Shown: piece by piece, positions 34,940-36,205 of the stretch
How the letters are laid out: the number at the start of each line of letters is the position of its first letter
Position numbering within the stretch: position 1 is the stretch's first letter
Assembly (NCBI GenBank): GCA_023662835.1
Contig: JAMPII010000021.1
Span: 1 to 36,205 of the forward strand
DNA: 36,205 nt
Direction: 5' to 3'
DNA from: Muribaculaceae bacterium
GTDB lineage: Bacteria; Bacteroidota; Bacteroidia; Bacteroidales; Muribaculaceae
Notes under the pieces: model-generated
Told to the model about the DNA's origin: nothing
Seen by the model: the letters and a program-made list of their open reading frames with translations, nothing else
Databases searched by the model: none
Made by a program: the position numbers and the translations under genes

Positions 34940-35896
34940 TTATCGGGCTTCCCAACCCAGTGCGCTTGCGCCGAGCACGGCAGCATCGCTGTCCTTAAGT
35001 TCGGAAATCAGAAGTTTGGTTTTTCCGCGGAATGCGGGCATTATGTTCCGCTCCATGGCTTCGCGGATAGGCTTCATGAGTAATTCGCCTGAGCGGGCCA
35101 GCCCACCGAACAGTACGATTGCCTCGGGACTGGAGAAAGCGATGAAGTTACAGAAAGCACGGCCCATAATGTCGCCGGTGTAGTCGAAAATTTCTTTTGC
35201 GAGTTTGTCGCCGAGCACCGCTGCATCGTAAACATCCTTCGATGTGATGTCTTCAATAGGAATGTCGCGAAGGCGAGAGGGGTCGGTGCGTAGTTCTAGG
35301 AATTCACGAGCTGTACGGGCAACGCCGGTAGCGGAGCAATAGGCTTCAAGGCAACCTGTTCGTCCGCATCCGCAAATGCGGCCGTTGTTGGGCTTTACAG
35401 TCACGTGACCCAATTCGCCGGCAAAACCGTCGTGGCCATATATCAGTTGACCGTTGGCAACGATACCGCTACCTACGCCTGTTCCGAGTGTGATCATTAT
35501 GAAGTCTTTCATGCCGCGGGCAGCTCCGTAGGTCATTTCGCCTATTGCGGCAGCATTAGCATCGTTGGTGATTGCAACAGGCACCCCGAAGCGATCCTTC
35601 AACATCTGGGCTAAAGGTATTTCGCCGGTCCAGGGCAAGTTGGCCGGGTTCTCAACACAACCGGTGAAGTAGTTCGCATTTGGTGCGCCAACACCAATGC
35701 CGTTTATTTTATCAGTTGCATCATTATCTTTCAATAAGGCTTTCAAGGCGGCCGACAATTCGTCGACGTATGCGTTTACGTCGGCGTGTTTCCCTGTTTT
35801 TATCGAGTTGCTTGCTATCACATTTCCTCGGGCGTCAACAATGCCAAAAACGGTGTTTGTTCCGCCGATGTCGATTCCAACAACATATGGTTTCAT
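34940..35896 (-). CDS. ROK family sugar kinase, probable glucokinase
   Basis: A 318-residue ROK kinase. The N-terminal phosphate motif DIGGTNTVFG is at 9-18. The catalytic aspartate D112 lies in ITNDANAAAIGE, and LGTGVGSGIV (137-146) is the second phosphate loop. The ROK signature ELGH (161-164) and the zinc site CGCGRTGCLEAYC (C175, C177, C182) are intact. There is no DNA-binding domain, so this is an enzyme and not a ROK repressor. The substrate is probably glucose, though N-acetylglucosamine or related sugars are possible. It is a single-gene unit with a promoter upstream and a terminator downstream. Confidence 0.92.
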   Translation of the reverse strand: MKPYVVGIDIGGTNTVFGIVDARGNVIASNSIKTGKHADVNAYVDELSAALKALLKDNDATDKINGIGVGAPNANYFTGCVENPANLPWTGEIPLAQMLKDRFGVPVAITNDANAAAIGEMTYGAARGMKDFIMITLGTGVGSGIVANGQLIYGHDGFAGELGHVTVKPNNGRICGCGRTGCLEAYCSATGVARTAREFLELRTDPSRLRDIPIEDITSKDVYDAAVLGDKLAKEIFDYTGDIMGRAFCNFIAFSSPEAIVLFGGLARSGELLMKPIREAMERNIMPAFRGKTKLLISELKDSDAAVLGASALGWEAR

Positions 35897-35956
35897 GCTT
35901 AGTGTAATTTGGTTAAGTTATTAATATTTCGACAATGGTGCTCATCATCGACTTTA

Positions 35957-35987
35957 CAAATGTAGCAATAATTTAGGTAAAAACAAC
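35957..35987 (-). promoter_or_regulatory. promoter for the ROK kinase gene
   Basis: On the minus strand TACATTTG (35964 to 35957) fits TAnnTTTG, and GTTG (35987 to 35984) matches three of four -33 bases with a 19-nt spacer. The leader to the ATG at 35896 would be about 54 nt. Confidence 0.6.
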
Positions 35988-36100
35988 AATGCCGTGTTAT
36001 TTCACATTTGTTTTTGCAGTTAAACATCAGCTATTTGCTGTTTGTTCCCAACAATTTGATAAAGAAACTAAAAAAAATATCGAAAAAATCGTATCCTAAT

Positions 36101-36131
36101 TTTGGTAAACAAAAAAAATATCTTAACTTTG
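36101..36131 (+). promoter_or_regulatory. consensus promoter for tRNA-Arg
   Basis: TTTG (36101-36104), a 19-nt spacer and TAACTTTG (36124-36131) match the Bacteroidota consensus exactly. The predicted start is about 16 nt before the mature tRNA. Confidence 0.85.
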
Positions 36132-36153
36132 CATCCGAAAACGAGAACAATAA

Positions 36154-36205
36154 GGCTCCTTAGCTCAACTGAATAGAGCATCTGACTACGGATCAGAAGG
36201 TTACA
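36154..36205 (+). tRNA. tRNA-Arg(ACG), truncated by the window end
   Basis: The 5' acceptor strand GGCTCCT (36154-36160), D stem GCTC/GAGC (36163-36166 with 36176-36179) and anticodon stem TCTGA/TCAGA (36181-36185 with 36193-36197) fold as a tRNA. The 7-nt loop CTACGGA places anticodon ACG at 36188-36190, decoding Arg CGN after A34-to-inosine editing by TadA. The T arm and 3' acceptor strand lie beyond the window. Confidence 0.93.

Noticed and set aside
1-36205. Mobile elements, prophage, CRISPR array or defence island
   Set aside because: No transposase, integrase, phage structural gene, cas gene or regularly spaced repeat was found; nearly all genes belong to housekeeping or common Bacteroidales families.

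Overview
The window looks like chromosomal DNA of a member of the Bacteroidales (Bacteroidota), plausibly a Muribaculaceae- or Porphyromonadaceae-like gut bacterium. Three observations support this. Several promoters match the Bacteroidota pattern TTTG - 19/20 nt - TAnnTTTG (best at the terminal tRNA, greA and rpsA). One secreted protease ends in a type IX secretion (T9SS) sorting domain. Several families typical of the phylum are present (DUF4369 lipoprotein, DUF4954, GSCFA, a TPR/propeller/OmpA lipoprotein resembling PorE, PMCA-type Ca2+ ATPase). The placement rests on gene content and motifs only; no database was searched. I see no insertion sequence, phage gene or CRISPR array, and no gap between genes longer than about 260 bp.

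Layout. 1-5175 (+): a possible 3' end of an upstream gene, then rnz, tadA and metH. 5152-8022 (-): a calcium P-type ATPase, convergent with metH and overlapping it by 24 bp. 8135-9946 (-): grpE-dnaJ chaperone pair with a strong terminator after dnaJ. 10061-14035 (-): a C10 (streptopain-type) protease, a small lipoprotein of unknown function and ispE. 14221-16002 (-): rpsA (ribosomal protein S1). 16155-17714 (+): a lone polytopic membrane protein, divergent from rpsA and convergent with the next block. 17800-18664 (-): greA and a HIT-family hydrolase. 18834-23115 (-): a degenerate-thioredoxin DUF4369 lipoprotein followed by three glycosyltransferases. 23184-34879 (-): a long, tightly packed series in transcription order SDR, YigZ, PorE-like OmpA lipoprotein, GSCFA protein, parE, coaD, S41 protease, hflX, DUF4954. 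34940-35896 (-): a ROK glucokinase-like gene. 36154-end (+): tRNA-Arg(ACG), cut by the window edge.

Functional links. rnz and tadA both act on tRNA, and the truncated tRNA-Arg(ACG) at the far end is the expected TadA substrate type. The C10 protease carries a T9SS signal, and the PorE-like lipoprotein may belong to that secretion machine. The glycosyltransferase block probably builds an envelope or extracellular glycan whose structure cannot be told from here.

The most interesting signal is upstream of greA (18665-18807). A consensus promoter is followed almost at once by an 18-codon reading frame encoding a very basic peptide (MRKKLRDRNRDKKDLVHA). Its stop codon lies in the loop of a hairpin that is followed by a U-rich tract. 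This has the form of a translation-linked attenuator controlling greA. The greA leader of E. coli is known to terminate early and yield short RNAs, but I know of no description of this peptide/terminator arrangement in Bacteroidota.
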